A stretch of DNA of 37,608 bases from Oscillospiraceae bacterium (GTDB taxonomy: Bacteria > Bacillota > Clostridia > Oscillospirales > Acutalibacteraceae). Positions within the stretch are counted from its first letter, which is position 1. Each line of letters begins with the position of its first letter. The position numbers were made by a program, and so were the translations under genes. The stretch spans positions 1 to 37,608 of the forward strand of contig CACYCR010000088.1 in NCBI GenBank assembly GCA_902772935.1. The letters run 5' to 3'. The notes below the pieces were generated by a model, which saw nothing but the letters and a program-made list of their open reading frames with translations, had not been told where the DNA came from and ran no database searches. Positions 15,486 to 23,458 of this stretch are shown one piece after another.

Positions 15486-16811
15486 TCACCGCTTGAACGC
15501 ATTGTTATAATTTTTCACCCAGTTGACCGCACGCGCCGGATCATAGCCGCGCGGCATGGATGAAACCACAGCGGACACGGCAGCGATCTGTCTGCCGAGC
15601 TGTAGGATCTTGAGCAGCACCGCCGGATTCTTAATGACGCCGCGCGCTTTTACAACCAGATCCGCCGGCGTCACATTGGACAAAATGGCGCTGAGACTTG
15701 TGGATTCCGCGTCGATGGTCATGTCGTCGCCGTTGAGGATGCCCGTTTCAAAGATATAATCGAGTTCTTCCGGCTTCAGACGGGTGAGCAGCAGCTTCAC
15801 GCAGGCGAGCGGCGCCAGCGGGCCGCCGATATTTCTGTAAAAATCACGCTGATATTTCCAGAGCGTATTTGCGCTGTAGGCGCCTTCGGTGTCCGCGAGC
15901 ACCGCATCGGCAAGCAGGCGCGCTGCCTTCAGGCTGTTTGCAATGCCCGAACCGATGATCGGCACCGTCATGAACGCGCTGTCACCGATGGCGGCGTAGC
16001 CGTCCGCGACCAGCAGACCCAGCGACTGCCGCACGGGGATTTCAACGAACTGTCCGCCCCGGATCTTTTCCGTACCGATGGCCGGATTGCTTTCCCGCAG
16101 GCTGTCAACCGTGCGCTGCACTTCATCGAGGTCAAACGGTGCAAAGCGGCCGATGAGAATATCGGTGTGTTCCTCTTCCGCGGCTACCCAGCAGATGCCG
16201 AGCTTTCCCTCCCGCAGAAGATATACCTTAAAGCGATCCTCTTCGGTTTCTGCCGCTTTATTGTAAAAGGCGCGGTAGATAAAGAAGCGCTCATATTCAC
16301 CGACCTGATTCTGTACGCCGAGATATGCCGGCAGGTTTTCGCGAATCGGCGAATGCAGACCCGCCGCATCAATCACGAGATCGGCATAGATTGTTTCCGT
16401 TTCTGTGCGGATACCCGCCACACGATTGCCGAGCATCACCGGACCTTCGACATTGCAGCCGAACACAAACTTTGCGCCGTTCTTTTGCGCCTGCGAAATC
16501 AAATGCGCATAGATGTCCTTGCGTTCCATCTGGATCTCCAGCTTTTCCGGATCGGTATTCTGCCGCAGTTTGATGCGCTCGGACGGCCCGATAAAGGTCA
16601 TATCATTTTTAAGATTATACTTTTCCCGCGGCGGCAGCTCCATCCCTGCAACCGTAAATCCGTTTTTGTCAAAGATGTCCGTCCAGTCGTACCCCATCTG
16701 CTCTTGTGTGTGACGCTCGTAAACAGTGACATCATAGCCTTCTCCAGCCAAAATGGACGCCGCGGCAATTCCGCCGTGACCGCCGCCGGCAACAATGATT
16801 TTTCCTTTCAT
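15486..16811 (-). CDS. FAD-dependent oxidoreductase, geranylgeranyl-reductase-like
   Basis: The 441-residue protein starts MKGKIIVAGGGHGGIAAAS, a Rossmann FAD-binding motif, followed by an acidic end of strand 2 (VYERH). DLVIDAAGLHSP and YAAIGDSAFMTVPIIGSGI (about 268-286) are the middle and C-terminal FAD motifs of the group that includes geranylgeranyl reductases and flavin monooxygenases. The substrate is unknown. ATG 16811 is chosen because AAGGGGAAGG lies just upstream and the flavin motif then begins at once; the frame extends 22 codons further up without support. It is a single-gene unit with its own promoter (16866-16894) and terminator. Confidence 0.88.
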   Translation of the reverse strand: MKGKIIVAGGGHGGIAAASILAGEGYDVTVYERHTQEQMGYDWTDIFDKNGFTVAGMELPPREKYNLKNDMTFIGPSERIKLRQNTDPEKLEIQMERKDIYAHLISQAQKNGAKFVFGCNVEGPVMLGNRVAGIRTETETIYADLVIDAAGLHSPIRENLPAYLGVQNQVGEYERFFIYRAFYNKAAETEEDRFKVYLLREGKLGICWVAAEEEHTDILIGRFAPFDLDEVQRTVDSLRESNPAIGTEKIRGGQFVEIPVRQSLGLLVADGYAAIGDSAFMTVPIIGSGIANSLKAARLLADAVLADTEGAYSANTLWKYQRDFYRNIGGPLAPLACVKLLLTRLKPEELDYIFETGILNGDDMTIDAESTSLSAILSNVTPADLVVKARGVIKNPAVLLKILQLGRQIAAVSAVVSSMPRGYDPARAVNWVKNYNNAFKR

Positions 16812-16865
16812 AATCCTTCCCCTTTTCTGTAAATCAACAGGTGTTGACAACATTCTCACTTGTAC

Positions 16866-16894
16866 ATAATACAACAAATCTTTTCTTTTTGCAA
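16866..16894 (-). promoter_or_regulatory. Sigma-A promoter of the FAD oxidoreductase gene
   Basis: Minus strand TTGCAA (16889-16894), 17-base spacer, TATTAT (16866-16871), 55 bases upstream of the start at 16811. Confidence 0.6.
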
Positions 16895-16923
16895 GTATTT
16901 TTTATAATCTTTTACCAAAGGAC

Positions 16924-18402
16924 TTAAAGGATAATACAGATCAGACCGCTGCAGCCCTCGTTGATGACCCGCTCAAGCGTTTCCTGTAGTTTTGACCGCG
17001 CGTCTGCCGGCATTTTGTACAGCTTGTTGTGCAGCCCCTCGTTGACCAGACTGCTGAGCGATTTTCCGAAGATGTCGGACGACCAGATTTTGGACGGGTC
17101 TTCTTCAAACTCCTTGAGCAGATACAAAATCAGCTCTTCCGACTGGCTTTCACTGCCGACGATCGGTGCAACTTCGGTTGTGATGTTTGCTTTCATCATG
17201 TGAATCGACGGCGCCGACGCCTTGAGCCGTACGCCGTAGCGTCCGCCCTGTTTCATGATCTCCGGCTCTTCCAGCATCAACTCTTCCATCGTCGGCATCA
17301 CAATGCCGTACCCAGTGGACTTCACGTCCTCCAACGCAGCGGAGAAGCGTTCAAATTCCGCTTTCATTTTGGAAAGCGTTGAGATTTTATCCAGCAGCGT
17401 CAACGCGTCCGGAATGTCAACGCCGCTCTTTTCCGAAAGCACGCGGAAAAACAGCTCCGGCCGAACGGACAGCGTCAGCGACGCACTGCCGGTTGCAAGA
17501 TCAATGGAACGGATTTTTCCTTCGGTGACTTCGTCCAGCGCACAAAGCGCATCCAGAAACGGCGATGCATCCTTGACTTTATGAAGTGACGCTGCCGCCG
17601 CCGTCACAGCAGAATAGATCGTGCTGCGCAGCGGATGCGATTTTTCCAGCCGCGTGATCCACGGTGCGAAGTCCAGCTTCAGCTCCCGCAGCGGAAACTC
17701 ATACAGCAATTCCCGCAGGATTTCCAAAATCTCATCTTCCTCCAGCGTTGTGCAGTTGACCGGCAGAACACTGACACCGTACCGCGATGCGAGCGATTTG
17801 GAAAGCTGCTGTGTCGCGTCGCTCTGCGGCTGTGCGCTGTTGAGCAGAACGACAAACGGTTTTTCCAGTTCACGCAGGCCGTCAATCACCCGCACTTCCG
17901 CTTCTTCGTATTCTTCCCGCGGAATCTCGCCGAACGAGCCGTCCGCTGTCACAACAAGGCCGATTGTGGAATGTTCCCGAATCACCTTCTGCGTTCCGAT
18001 CTCCGCCGCCATGTTGAACGGAATCTCCTTTTCGAACCACGGCGTTTTAACCATGCGCGGTTGTTCGTTTTCAATATAGCCGACGCTGCTCGGTACAATG
18101 TAGCCGACGCAGTCAACAAGGCGCACCTTGCAGCCCGCCGTATCATCGAGTGTCAGTTCCGCCGCCTGCTCCGGGATGAATTTCGGCTCCGTTGTCATGA
18201 TTGTCCGTCCGGAAGCGGACTGCGGCAGTTCATCGGTTGCACGTTCTTTTTTTGCATCGTCGGTCATGTGCGGCAGCACCAGCACGTCCATGAACCGCTT
18301 GATGAACGAAGATTTTCCGGTACGCACCGGACCGACAACACCGATATAAATATCGCCCTGCGTGCGCGTTGCGATGGAATGATAAATCGTATTCACATTC
18401 AT
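16924..18402 (-). CDS. spoIVA: Stage IV sporulation protein A, spore coat ATPase
   Basis: SpoIVA is the ATPase that polymerises on the forespore surface as the base of the coat. The 492-residue length equals that of the Bacillus subtilis protein. Walker A is GPVRTGKSS at 24-32; DDTAGCKVRLVDCVGYIVPS (around 86-105) is the switch region; the C-terminus ends in a small hydrophobic GLICIIL segment after a conserved Cys, as in other SpoIVA proteins. GGAGG lies 7 bases before the ATG. A sigma-E-like promoter lies about 32 bases upstream, matching the mother-cell timing known for the family. The gene encoding its membrane anchor, SpoVM, is directly upstream, separated by a terminator. Confidence 0.97.
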   Translation of the reverse strand: MNVNTIYHSIATRTQGDIYIGVVGPVRTGKSSFIKRFMDVLVLPHMTDDAKKERATDELPQSASGRTIMTTEPKFIPEQAAELTLDDTAGCKVRLVDCVGYIVPSSVGYIENEQPRMVKTPWFEKEIPFNMAAEIGTQKVIREHSTIGLVVTADGSFGEIPREEYEEAEVRVIDGLRELEKPFVVLLNSAQPQSDATQQLSKSLASRYGVSVLPVNCTTLEEDEILEILRELLYEFPLRELKLDFAPWITRLEKSHPLRSTIYSAVTAAAASLHKVKDASPFLDALCALDEVTEGKIRSIDLATGSASLTLSVRPELFFRVLSEKSGVDIPDALTLLDKISTLSKMKAEFERFSAALEDVKSTGYGIVMPTMEELMLEEPEIMKQGGRYGVRLKASAPSIHMMKANITTEVAPIVGSESQSEELILYLLKEFEEDPSKIWSSDIFGKSLSSLVNEGLHNKLYKMPADARSKLQETLERVINEGCSGLICIIL

Positions 18403-18433
18403 AAGTTTTCCTCCGCTTGCCTGGTTTTGGTAA

Positions 18434-18462
18434 TACTTATGACGCAGCGGCGGCGTTTATAC
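18434..18462 (-). promoter_or_regulatory. Candidate sigma-E promoter of spoIVA
   Basis: Minus strand GTATAAA (18456-18462), 14-base spacer, CATAAGTA (18434-18441). This fits the sigma-E pattern of an ATA-containing -35 and a CATA-type -10. The transcript would begin about 25 bases before the start codon. Confidence 0.45.
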
Positions 18463-18470
18463 GTAAAAAC

Positions 18471-18500
18471 AAAAAATCGGCGGTCTGCACCGTCGATTTT
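18471..18500 (-). terminator. Intrinsic terminator of the spoVM transcript
   Basis: AAAATCGgCGGT (18473-18484) pairs with ACCGtCGATTTT (18489-18500) around a 4-base loop, with one internal mismatch. On the minus strand it is followed by TTTTTTGTTTTT. It lies 27 bases past the spoVM stop and insulates spoIVA. Confidence 0.75.
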
Positions 18501-18527
18501 CGTTTGTGTTTTTCATCCGGGTCCGGC

Positions 18528-18596
18528 TCAGATTTTGAAAATGAACTTCAAAATCCCTCTGAGCGCTTTGGGACTCTTCACGACAACAACCTTCAT
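18528..18596 (-). CDS. spoVM: Stage V sporulation protein M micropeptide
   Basis: This frame encodes only 22 residues, beginning MKVVVVKSPKALRG and ending LKFIFKI. It matches the SpoVM pattern: basic residue at 2 and 7, Pro at position 9, and an amphipathic helix after it. Bacillus SpoVM is 26 residues with the same Pro9 and a longer basic tail. SpoVM inserts along the convex forespore membrane and recruits SpoIVA. GGAGG lies 9 bases before this ATG; an ATG two codons upstream is too close to it. Context supports the call: spoIVA follows directly, and in B. subtilis spoVM also lies just past the prpC-prkC-rsgA cluster. It is too short for ordinary gene finders. Confidence 0.85.
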   Translation of the reverse strand: MKVVVVKSPKALRGILKFIFKI

Positions 18597-18615
18597 CCGC
18601 ATCAACCTCCATGTT

Positions 18616-18762
18616 TCAGAAGCAGGAGAACACGCCGAGAATCACCAGCAGCACCGCCAGTATACAAAGCATGAACTTTGTCGGAAAGCACAGCGCAAGC
18701 AGCAGCCCTGCGCCGAACGCAGCAAAGATCAATCCTTTTTTCGGTCCGCCCGGTCTTCGCAT
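18616..18762 (-). CDS. 48-residue hydrophobic peptide upstream of spoVM
   Basis: The peptide begins MRRPGGPKKGLIF and is otherwise one or two hydrophobic segments (13-24 and 30-46), ending SCF. GGAGG lies 7 bases before the ATG. The stop is 19 bases before the spoVM start codon, so the two small genes probably share a transcript that ends at 18471-18500. I know short proteins of this form in Clostridia but no assigned function; the link to spoVM and spoIVA suggests a membrane role in sporulation. A CATAGAAT on the minus strand upstream could be a sigma-E -10, but no good -35 was found. Confidence 0.72.
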   Translation of the reverse strand: MRRPGGPKKGLIFAAFGAGLLLALCFPTKFMLCILAVLLVILGVFSCF

Positions 18763-18845
18763 CACTTGTTCCTCCCCGCTTTGGATCATTTGCATGATCG
18801 CATCTGCTACATTCTATGCAGTGAAGGAAAAAGTGTGCGCAACAA

Positions 18846-19688
18846 TCAAAGCTCCCATTCCTTGATGGTTTTCGCGTCCCGATACATGGAAACATAACTG
18901 CGGTGACGGCTTTCGCTGATGACACCGGTGTCAACCATCTCGCAGATTTTGCAGCCCTTCTCACCGATGTGCGCACATGAGGTGAATCGGCACTGTCCGA
19001 GGTACGGTGCAAACTCCGGGAAAAGCTGCTCCAGCTCCTCCTTGCGGATAACATCATTTGTCACAATGTCGAGCGAGGAAAAGCCGGCCGTGTCGATCAC
19101 CAGACCGTCCGCCGCATGAAAGATTTCCGCCTGCCGGGTGGTGTGTTTTCCGCGGCCGAGCTTTTCGCTGATCTCATTCGTTGCCAGCTGAAGCTCCGGG
19201 GCGATTGCATTGAGCAGCGTTGACTTGCCGACGCCGGAGTTGCCGGTAAATGCACTGACCTTTCCGTTGAGCATGGCACGGATCTCTTCAAGCTGCGTGT
19301 TCAGGAAAACGGCATACCCGGTGGTACGGTAAATCTCCAGAAGCGACTCTGCCGAAACAAGATCGCTTTTGGAAAAAACGAGCACCGGGGTGATGCTGCT
19401 TTTTTCCGCGAGTGCTGTCAATCGGTCAATGACCGGCGGATTCGGCACGGGAAGCGTCGTCGAGATTACCAGAAACAACTGGTCGATGTTCGCCACCGGC
19501 GGCCGCCGCAGGCAATTTTTCCGCGGCAAGATTTCATCAATGGTGTTGTCCTTGTCTTCGCGAAGTGTGATGCGGACCAGATCCCCGGCCAACGGTGTGA
19601 TCTTTTCCTTGCGGAAACGTCCCTTCGCCTTACATTCATAAACACCGAAAGCGGTCTCTACATAGTAGAAACCGCCGATGCCTTTCAT
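18846..19688 (-). CDS. rsgA: Ribosome small-subunit-dependent GTPase A
   Basis: RsgA is a circularly permuted GTPase that helps mature the 30S subunit. The 280-residue protein has an OB-fold N-terminus (GDLVRITLRED), then the permuted G motifs: SKSDLV (G4), GNSGVGKSTLLN (G1), GKHTTRQ (G2) and DTAGFSS (G3), and a C-terminal zinc knuckle with CRFTSCAHIGEKGC. ATG 19688 has AGGAAGGA 6 bases upstream and is preferred to ATG 19709. It follows the PASTA kinase gene, with 24 bases between stop and start, in the order prpC-prkC-rsgA usual in Firmicutes. Confidence 0.96.
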   Translation of the reverse strand: MKGIGGFYYVETAFGVYECKAKGRFRKEKITPLAGDLVRITLREDKDNTIDEILPRKNCLRRPPVANIDQLFLVISTTLPVPNPPVIDRLTALAEKSSITPVLVFSKSDLVSAESLLEIYRTTGYAVFLNTQLEEIRAMLNGKVSAFTGNSGVGKSTLLNAIAPELQLATNEISEKLGRGKHTTRQAEIFHAADGLVIDTAGFSSLDIVTNDVIRKEELEQLFPEFAPYLGQCRFTSCAHIGEKGCKICEMVDTGVISESRHRSYVSMYRDAKTIKEWEL

Positions 19689-19712
19689 AATGCGTCCTTC
19701 CTGCTGCATAAC

Positions 19713-21653
19713 TCACCCGTTATCACTCAGCACAGGGCCGTCGCTCGGTGTCGCCGCGGTCGTGCCGGACGGCGTGACGGACTCTGTGGGTTCGGCAGTC
19801 GTGGAAGGTGCCGTTGTTGTTTCGGTCGTTGTCTCGGTTGTCGTTTCGGTCGTGGTTTCGGTTGTCGTTTCCGTGGTGGTCTCCGTTGTGGTTTCTGTCG
19901 TGGTTGTTGTTTCGCCGGAGCTCACATATACCGCGATCGCCGTACCCGGCTCCACCTTTTCGCCGAGATGCTCATAGCCGATGATCCGGCCGCGTTCCGT
20001 ACTGCTGTTGCGGTACTCCGTTTTATCACTGTCCAGTTTCAGCCCCGCATCTTCCAGCATCTTTTCCGCTTCTTCAATCGTTTTACCGATCATGTACGGC
20101 ACTTCCACAGGCTCTTCCTGTCCGCCGGCTGCAACATACATCGTAATGGTCGTACCCGGGCTGACTTCATCGCCGCGCGCGGGATCGGTACGGACAACGT
20201 GACCGGCCTCATGATCCTTGCTTTCGATGGTCTCGATTTTAACGTCGAAACTGCTGGATTTCAGGATGCTCTGCGCTGTGCTGTAATCATAGCCGTAAAC
20301 GTCGGGAACAGGTTTGGTCTCCGCCGTCGGAATCACATAAACCGTGATGGTTCCGCCGCGCGCGATCTTGCCCTTGGAGGGCACCTGCCGGACAATGGTG
20401 CCCGGCTCCGCACTGCTTTCATCACTGCTGGCGGTCTCCGGTTCAAACTTAAAGTCGCTGTATTCTTCCGCGTTCATAACTTCTTTTTCAAAGTTCATAC
20501 CGACAAGATTCGGCACATCCACTTTGTTGCGGTTCGGCAGCACCGATACCAGAACGGCAATCACGATCAGAACCACAGCAGCAAGAATACCGCTGAGGAT
20601 CGCGATCGTCCGTTTTTTCTTTTGCGCGGCCAGTGCGGCGGCACGCTGCTGCGCATACCGCTGCTGCATAGCGGCTCTTTGCTGCGGCGTACGCTGCGGC
20701 ATCGGCCGTGTCTGCGGGCGCTGCGGTTCCTGCGGCGTCGGCTCCTGCACCATCTCCTGCGGATTCGGGATAAACTTCGTCGGCTGTCGATCCACAAAAT
20801 AGGAATAATCAAATTTGACGTTAGGATTGCGTTTATAGGTATCGATATCGACCAGCATTTCCGATGCGGACTGATAGCGGTCGTTCGGGTTTTTCTGCAT
20901 AGCGCGGATCACGATCTGTTCCAGACCGATCGGAATTTCCGGGTTCAGCTCACGCGGCTTGGTCGGTTCATTCTGCAGTTGCATCAGCGCAACGGAAACT
21001 GCGTTGTCCGACTGGAACGGCAGCTTTCCGGTCAGCATTTCATACAGCACTACACCAACAGAATAGATGTCCGTCTTCGCGTCGGTCACGCTGCCCTTTG
21101 CCTGTTCGGGGCTGATATAATGCACAGAACCGATCGCAGTATCGGTCATGGTCTTGGTCTCGCTTCTGGAGAAACGCGCAATACCGAAATCGGTGACTTT
21201 GATTGTTCCGTCGGAAATGAGCATGATGTTCTGCGGCTTGATGTCACGGTGAACAATGCCTTTATCGTGCGCGTGCTGCAGTGCACGCAGGATCTGCGTC
21301 ACAAAATAGATTGCCTCGCGGATATTGACCTTCCCCTGCTGTTCTATGTATTCCTTCAGGGTAATGCCCTCCACGTACTCCATAACGATATACTGCAGGC
21401 GGTCACCGTAGCTGACATCAAAAACCTTGACGATATTCGGATGTGACAACACGGCAATGGCCTTGGATTCATTCTTGAATCTGCGGCGGAATTCTTCGCT
21501 CGTCAGGTACTCATCCTTCAGAATCTTCACGGCAACGATCCGGTTGTCGATATTGTCGAACGCTTTATATACAACGGCCATACCGCCGACGCCGATGATC
21601 TCCATGATCTCATAGCGGCCGTCCAGCCGTTTTCCAACATAATTTTCCATCAT
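19713..21653 (-). CDS. prkC: PASTA-domain Ser/Thr protein kinase (PrkC/Stk)
   Basis: The 646-residue protein has an N-terminal kinase (about 10-275): GVGGMAVVYK loop, catalytic AVKILKD lysine, HRDIKPQN and DFG, all intact. A Pro/Gln/Arg-rich linker leads to one membrane helix (about 348-370), then three extracellular PASTA domains (from VDVPNLVG, VPDVYGYD and VEVPYMIG) that in this family sense muropeptides or lipid II. The C-terminus is unusual: a Thr/Glu repeat followed by a Thr/Ser/Pro tail (see the repeat entry). AAAGGAG lies upstream of the start; ATG 21650 is an equally likely start. It is paired with the PP2C phosphatase gene just upstream, 10 bases away. Confidence 0.96.
   Translation of the reverse strand: MMENYVGKRLDGRYEIMEIIGVGGMAVVYKAFDNIDNRIVAVKILKDEYLTSEEFRRRFKNESKAIAVLSHPNIVKVFDVSYGDRLQYIVMEYVEGITLKEYIEQQGKVNIREAIYFVTQILRALQHAHDKGIVHRDIKPQNIMLISDGTIKVTDFGIARFSRSETKTMTDTAIGSVHYISPEQAKGSVTDAKTDIYSVGVVLYEMLTGKLPFQSDNAVSVALMQLQNEPTKPRELNPEIPIGLEQIVIRAMQKNPNDRYQSASEMLVDIDTYKRNPNVKFDYSYFVDRQPTKFIPNPQEMVQEPTPQEPQRPQTRPMPQRTPQQRAAMQQRYAQQRAAALAAQKKKRTIAILSGILAAVVLIVIAVLVSVLPNRNKVDVPNLVGMNFEKEVMNAEEYSDFKFEPETASSDESSAEPGTIVRQVPSKGKIARGGTITVYVIPTAETKPVPDVYGYDYSTAQSILKSSSFDVKIETIESKDHEAGHVVRTDPARGDEVSPGTTITMYVAAGGQEEPVEVPYMIGKTIEEAEKMLEDAGLKLDSDKTEYRNSSTERGRIIGYEHLGEKVEPGTAIAVYVSSGETTTTTETTTETTTETTTETTTETTTETTTETTTAPSTTAEPTESVTPSGTTAATPSDGPVLSDNG
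19813..19914 (-). repeat. 12-base coding repeat for a Thr/Glu tail of the PASTA kinase
   Basis: Codons for Thr-Thr-Thr-Glu repeat about seven times (eight Glu separated by three to five Thr) beyond the last PASTA domain. The copies differ at synonymous positions, so the repeat is kept at protein level. Such extended, Thr-rich tails can be wall-spanning stalks or sites of O-glycosylation or phosphorylation. Confidence 0.85.
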
Positions 21654-21663
21654 TCTCTCTCCT

Positions 21664-22392
21664 TTAGCCCATCATGGCAACTGCTGTAATATTATCTTTT
21701 CCGCCGGCTTTGTTCGCCGCTTCAATCAGTTTTGAAGGGAAGCGATCAAATTCGCAGGACGTAAATATGTTCAAAATTTGTTCCGGGTCGACGTATCCGC
21801 TCAAGCCGTCGGAACACAGCAGCAGCACATCGTTCTTTTCAAATTCCACACTGTTGAAGTCGATCTCCACTTTTTCCGCGACACCGAGCGCACGGGTGAT
21901 GATGTTTCGAATCGGGTGCGAGTCAAACTCTTCTTTTGTGATCTGTCCGCGGTCCAGCATCTCCTGCACCAGCGAATGATCCTTTGTCAGCAATGAGATC
22001 TCTTTGTTATGGATCAGATAGGCGCGGCTGTCACCGACGTGTGCAATGCACGCAACGCCGTTTTTCACGACCGTACAGACGATCGTCGTTCCCATACCGT
22101 TGAGAAAATCGTCCGCAATCGCGCGGTCATAGACGGTCACATTCGCTGTTGTGATGGCGGAAAGCATCATGTTTTCGATCGAGCTTTCGCTCATCGATTT
22201 GTTATAACACTTTTCGATCTTCTTTCCGACCATATCCGCGGCCATCGTACTGGCGATCTGACCGCCGGATGCGCCGCCCATACCGTCGCAGACAACCGCC
22301 CAGGTCACATCGTCGTCGATGCGGCCGAAGCGGAATGCGTCCTCGTTGTTTTTCCTTACTTTGCCAATGTCCGAATTACCGACTGTTTTCAC
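21664..22392 (-). CDS. prpC: PP2C-type Ser/Thr protein phosphatase
   Basis: PrpC/Stp dephosphorylates the partner PASTA kinase and its targets in the cytosol. The 242-residue protein has the PP2C metal motifs in order: RKNNEDA, VCDGMGG, HVGDSRAY, CSDGLSGY and GGKDNITA. GTG 22392 is chosen because AAAGGG lies 8 bases upstream; a GTG three codons earlier abuts that site. The gene precedes prkC, the normal arrangement. Confidence 0.95.
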   Translation of the reverse strand: MKTVGNSDIGKVRKNNEDAFRFGRIDDDVTWAVVCDGMGGASGGQIASTMAADMVGKKIEKCYNKSMSESSIENMMLSAITTANVTVYDRAIADDFLNGMGTTIVCTVVKNGVACIAHVGDSRAYLIHNKEISLLTKDHSLVQEMLDRGQITKEEFDSHPIRNIITRALGVAEKVEIDFNSVEFEKNDVLLLCSDGLSGYVDPEQILNIFTSCEFDRFPSKLIEAANKAGGKDNITAVAMMG

Positions 22393-22432
22393 TTGGCTCA
22401 CCCTTTATCGCTTTTGTTGTATATCTGTTTCG

Positions 22433-23458
22433 TTATTTTGTTTCGCCGCGTCGCAGTTGACCGCAGGAGGCGTTGATATCGCTGCCGAGCGTCCGCCGCA
22501 CCGTAACGTTGATCCCATGCTTTTCGAGCACACGGATGAAGTCGCGGATACGATCATCACCGCTGCGAACATAATCGCGTTCCTTCACGCTGTTGACCGG
22601 GATCAGATTGACGTGACAAAGCATCCCCTTCAGCTGGCTCGCCAACTCTCTCGCGTGTTCGTTTGAATCGTTCACGCCGGAAATCATGGCGTACTCAAAA
22701 GAGATGCGCCGACTCGTGGCCGCTGTGTAATCGCGGCAGGCCTGCAGCAGCGTCTCCATGTCCCAGCGCCGCGCCACCGGCATGGTCTTTTGCCGGATCG
22801 CGTCGTTCGGCGCATGCAGCGAAACCGACAGCGTCAGCTGCAGATGCGCCTCCATCAGACGATAGATCATCGGCACAACGCCGCAGGTGGACAGAGAGAT
22901 GTTCCGCATACTGAGGTTTTGTCCGCGCGCATCAGTCACGAGCGACAAAAACGTCATCACGTTGTCGAAGTTGTCAAGCGGTTCACCGACGCCCATCATC
23001 ACGATATGCGAAATGCGGATGCCGAGGTCGCGCTGCGCCGTATAGACCTGCGCGAGGATTTCTCCGGGTAAAAGATTGCGCACAAATCCGGCAATGCCAG
23101 ACGCGCAGAATGTGCAGCCCATCTTGCAGCCGACCTGACTGGATACGCAGATCGTATAGCCGTATTTATACTGCATGACCACGGATTCGATCAATTCGCC
23201 GTCATATAGCCGAAAAAGATATTTAACTGTATCATCATACACTGAAACAAGTTTTTTTTCAATAGTACAGGACGAAAAGAGATAATTTTTTTTCAGTTTT
23301 TCGCGCAATTCCTTGGAGATGTTCGTCATTTCGTCCGGTGACGTCACCTGTTTCTGATGCAGCCACGCAAAAACCTGCGAGGCGGTAAACTTTTTGGCGC
23401 CGCAGGCAAGCAGTTGTGTCTGCAGCTCCTCAAAGCGCATGGAGCAAAGATCGTTCAT
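22433..23458 (-). CDS. rlmN: 23S rRNA (A2503-C2) / tRNA methyltransferase, radical SAM
   Basis: RlmN methylates A2503 of 23S rRNA and A37 of some tRNAs. The 341-residue protein has the radical-SAM cluster CxxxCxxC at 111-118 (CKMGCTFC), the GVGEPL motif, and the C-terminal GSDINASCGQL bearing the second methyl-carrying Cys. The start overlaps the stop of rsmB by 4 bases and AAGGGG lies upstream, which indicates translational coupling. Confidence 0.97.
   Translation of the reverse strand: MNDLCSMRFEELQTQLLACGAKKFTASQVFAWLHQKQVTSPDEMTNISKELREKLKKNYLFSSCTIEKKLVSVYDDTVKYLFRLYDGELIESVVMQYKYGYTICVSSQVGCKMGCTFCASGIAGFVRNLLPGEILAQVYTAQRDLGIRISHIVMMGVGEPLDNFDNVMTFLSLVTDARGQNLSMRNISLSTCGVVPMIYRLMEAHLQLTLSVSLHAPNDAIRQKTMPVARRWDMETLLQACRDYTAATSRRISFEYAMISGVNDSNEHARELASQLKGMLCHVNLIPVNSVKERDYVRSGDDRIRDFIRVLEKHGINVTVRRTLGSDINASCGQLRRGETK

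Noticed and set aside
17635..18897. A plus-strand open frame spanning spoIVA, spoVM and the start of the next region
   Set aside because: It crosses three minus-strand genes with clear identity and two regulatory sites; no domain is present.
18602..19057. A minus-strand frame of 151 codons over the rsgA end and the 48-codon gene
   Set aside because: It is out of frame with RsgA, whose zinc-knuckle motif occupies that DNA, and out of frame with the small hydrophobic peptide that has its own ribosome site.
19813..19914. CRISPR-like or satellite repeat
   Set aside because: The 12-base units are contiguous, in frame and differ only synonymously, so they are a coding repeat.
19968..21446. A long plus-strand open frame opposite the PASTA kinase
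   Set aside because: It is antisense to conserved kinase and PASTA motifs, is rich in Arg, His and Phe, and has no ribosome site or domain.
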